The position numbers were made by a program, and so were the translations under genes. From Bradyrhizobium betae (GTDB taxonomy: Bacteria > Pseudomonadota > Alphaproteobacteria > Rhizobiales > Xanthobacteraceae), in the NCBI RefSeq assembly GCF_004123905.1, contig NZ_MZXW01000050.1:1-64000 (forward strand): a stretch of DNA of 64,000 nt, read 5' to 3'. Positions 63,032 to 64,000 of this stretch are shown in pieces. The notes under the pieces are model-generated. The model had not been told where the DNA came from. It did not search any database and saw nothing but the letters and a program-made list of their open reading frames with translations. Every line of letters starts with the position of its first letter. Positions within the stretch are counted from its first letter, which is position 1.

Positions 63032-64000
63032 CAGCCTCGTTGCAAGATCCGGTTCTCAGCGTCGCCAATCTGCGGGTGTCCATCGGCGGGCGCACGGAAG
63101 CGGTGCGGGGCATGTCGCTCGCAGTAGCTCGCGGCGAAACGCATTGCATGGTTGGCGAGTCGGGCTGTGGCAAATCCATCTCCGCGCTGTCGGTGATGAA
63201 CCTGCTGCCGCGTGGCATCATCCGAACTGCCGATCATATCCGCTTTCAGGGGCAGGATCTGCTTGCTATGTCGGAGCGGCAGATGTCGCGGCTGCGCGGC
63301 GACAAGATATCGATGATCTTCCAGGAACCGATGACGAGTCTGAACCCGGCCTACACGATCGGGTCGCAAATGTCCGAGGTGCTCGAACGCCATCGTCGCG
63401 CCATACGGCGGCAGGCCATGGACAGGGCGGCCGAATTGCTGGCGCGCGTGGGAATCACGGCGCCGGGGATGCGTCTGGGCCAGTATCCCCATCAGCTCTC
63501 CGGCGGCCTGCGCCAGCGGGTGATGATCGCGATGGCGCTGATGTGTGATCCAGAGTTGCTGATCGCCGACGAACCCACCACCGCCCTCGATGTGACGGTG
63601 CAGGCGCAGATCCTGCGGTTGTTGCAGAAGCTGCAGCAAGAGTTGGGACTGGCATTGCTGTTGATCACGCATGACCTCGGGGTGGTAGCGCGCATGGCGC
63701 AGCGTGTCTCGGTGATGTATGCGGGCGAAGTGGTCGAAACCGGCGCGGTCGGTGACGTGTTTGCTGCTCCGACGCATCCCTACACCCGCGGGCTGCTGGA
63801 CTGCATTCCCGTGCCCGGCAAGACGCAGACGGGCGAGCCTCTGGGTAACATTCCGGGCATGGTGCCCCGCATACCGCCTGGCTTTGCCGGTTGCGGGTTT
63901 CGCGATCGCTGTATGTCAGCCGCGCCGGAATGTGCGCAGGCCGTGCCGCTGCGCGATGCTGGCGGCGATCATTCCTATCTTTGCCGGCTACCGCCGGATT
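63028..64000 (+). CDS. ABC importer ATPase, OppD type (3' partial)
   Basis: The frame opens at an ATG overlapping the permease stop and is still open at the right edge (324 codons visible). Walker A VGESGCGKSISALSVM lies near residue 42, the Q-loop QEPMTSLNPAYT near 97, the signature LSGGLRQRVMIAMAL near 155 and IADEPTTALDVTVQ near 175. GCGFRDRCMSAAPEC near the visible end is the Cys-rich C-terminal signature of OppD/DppD. Whether the OppF half is fused, as in the first importer, cannot be seen. Confidence 0.93.
   Translation, partial: MTASLQDPVLSVANLRVSIGGRTEAVRGMSLAVARGETHCMVGESGCGKSISALSVMNLLPRGIIRTADHIRFQGQDLLAMSERQMSRLRGDKISMIFQEPMTSLNPAYTIGSQMSEVLERHRRAIRRQAMDRAAELLARVGITAPGMRLGQYPHQLSGGLRQRVMIAMALMCDPELLIADEPTTALDVTVQAQILRLLQKLQQELGLALLLITHDLGVVARMAQRVSVMYAGEVVETGAVGDVFAAPTHPYTRGLLDCIPVPGKTQTGEPLGNIPGMVPRIPPGFAGCGFRDRCMSAAPECAQAVPLRDAGGDHSYLCRLPPD

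Overview
The window is GC-rich alphaproteobacterial DNA. Its gene content looks like Bradyrhizobium or a close relative in the Nitrobacteraceae: several DUF6894 small proteins, a general-stress gene block with CsbD, DUF305 and trehalose genes, LuxI/LuxR quorum sensing, and many peptide/opine-type ABC importers. This assignment is inferred from gene families only. No rRNA, tRNA, CRISPR array or insertion sequence was recognised.

Layout. (1) 1-10 kb: the 3' part of a giant repeat adhesin (eight 100-residue units, then seven 103-residue units), followed by its likely type I secretion ATPase and HlyD-type adaptor. (2) 10-22.6 kb: small proteins, a membrane-anchored TAXI protein, a phosphodiesterase, a thioredoxin-reductase-like flavoprotein, a Crp/Fnr regulator, and a stress/carbon block. 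That block is visibly decaying: a frameshifted small membrane protein, a CsbD gene with an internal stop, a glycosyl hydrolase fragment, a frameshifted SDR, a TreZ without its C-terminal third and a receiver-domain tail. (3) 23.1-30.4 kb: a quorum-sensing locus in which a MacB-type ABC exporter with its own TolC-like and HlyD-like partners lies between one LuxR gene and a LuxR-LuxI pair. (4) 30.8-33.6 kb: a small secreted protein, an unknown protein and a broken HEPN/Toprim-associated gene. (5) 34-64 kb: a large catabolic island with two dipeptide-type ABC importers, GNAT proteins, FAD amine/amino-acid oxidases, aldehyde dehydrogenases, an aminotransferase, DUF861-type cupins, a D-threonine-aldolase-like enzyme and a PdxA2 threonate/erythronate-type branch, with Lrp and LysR regulators.

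How the genes fit together. The adhesin and its secretion genes form one surface-protein module. In the quorum locus the AHL synthase and two receptors probably control export of a small molecule, so this is the best candidate here for an undescribed system. In the catabolic island the importers probably deliver an amino compound. FAD oxidases and the aminotransferase would remove nitrogen, aldehyde dehydrogenases would oxidise the carbon skeleton, and the hydroxyacid branch (hydroxyacid dehydrogenase, PdxA2) would finish it. Several enzyme types occur twice, so the island looks like two related catabolic modules side by side. The substrate cannot be read from the sequence.
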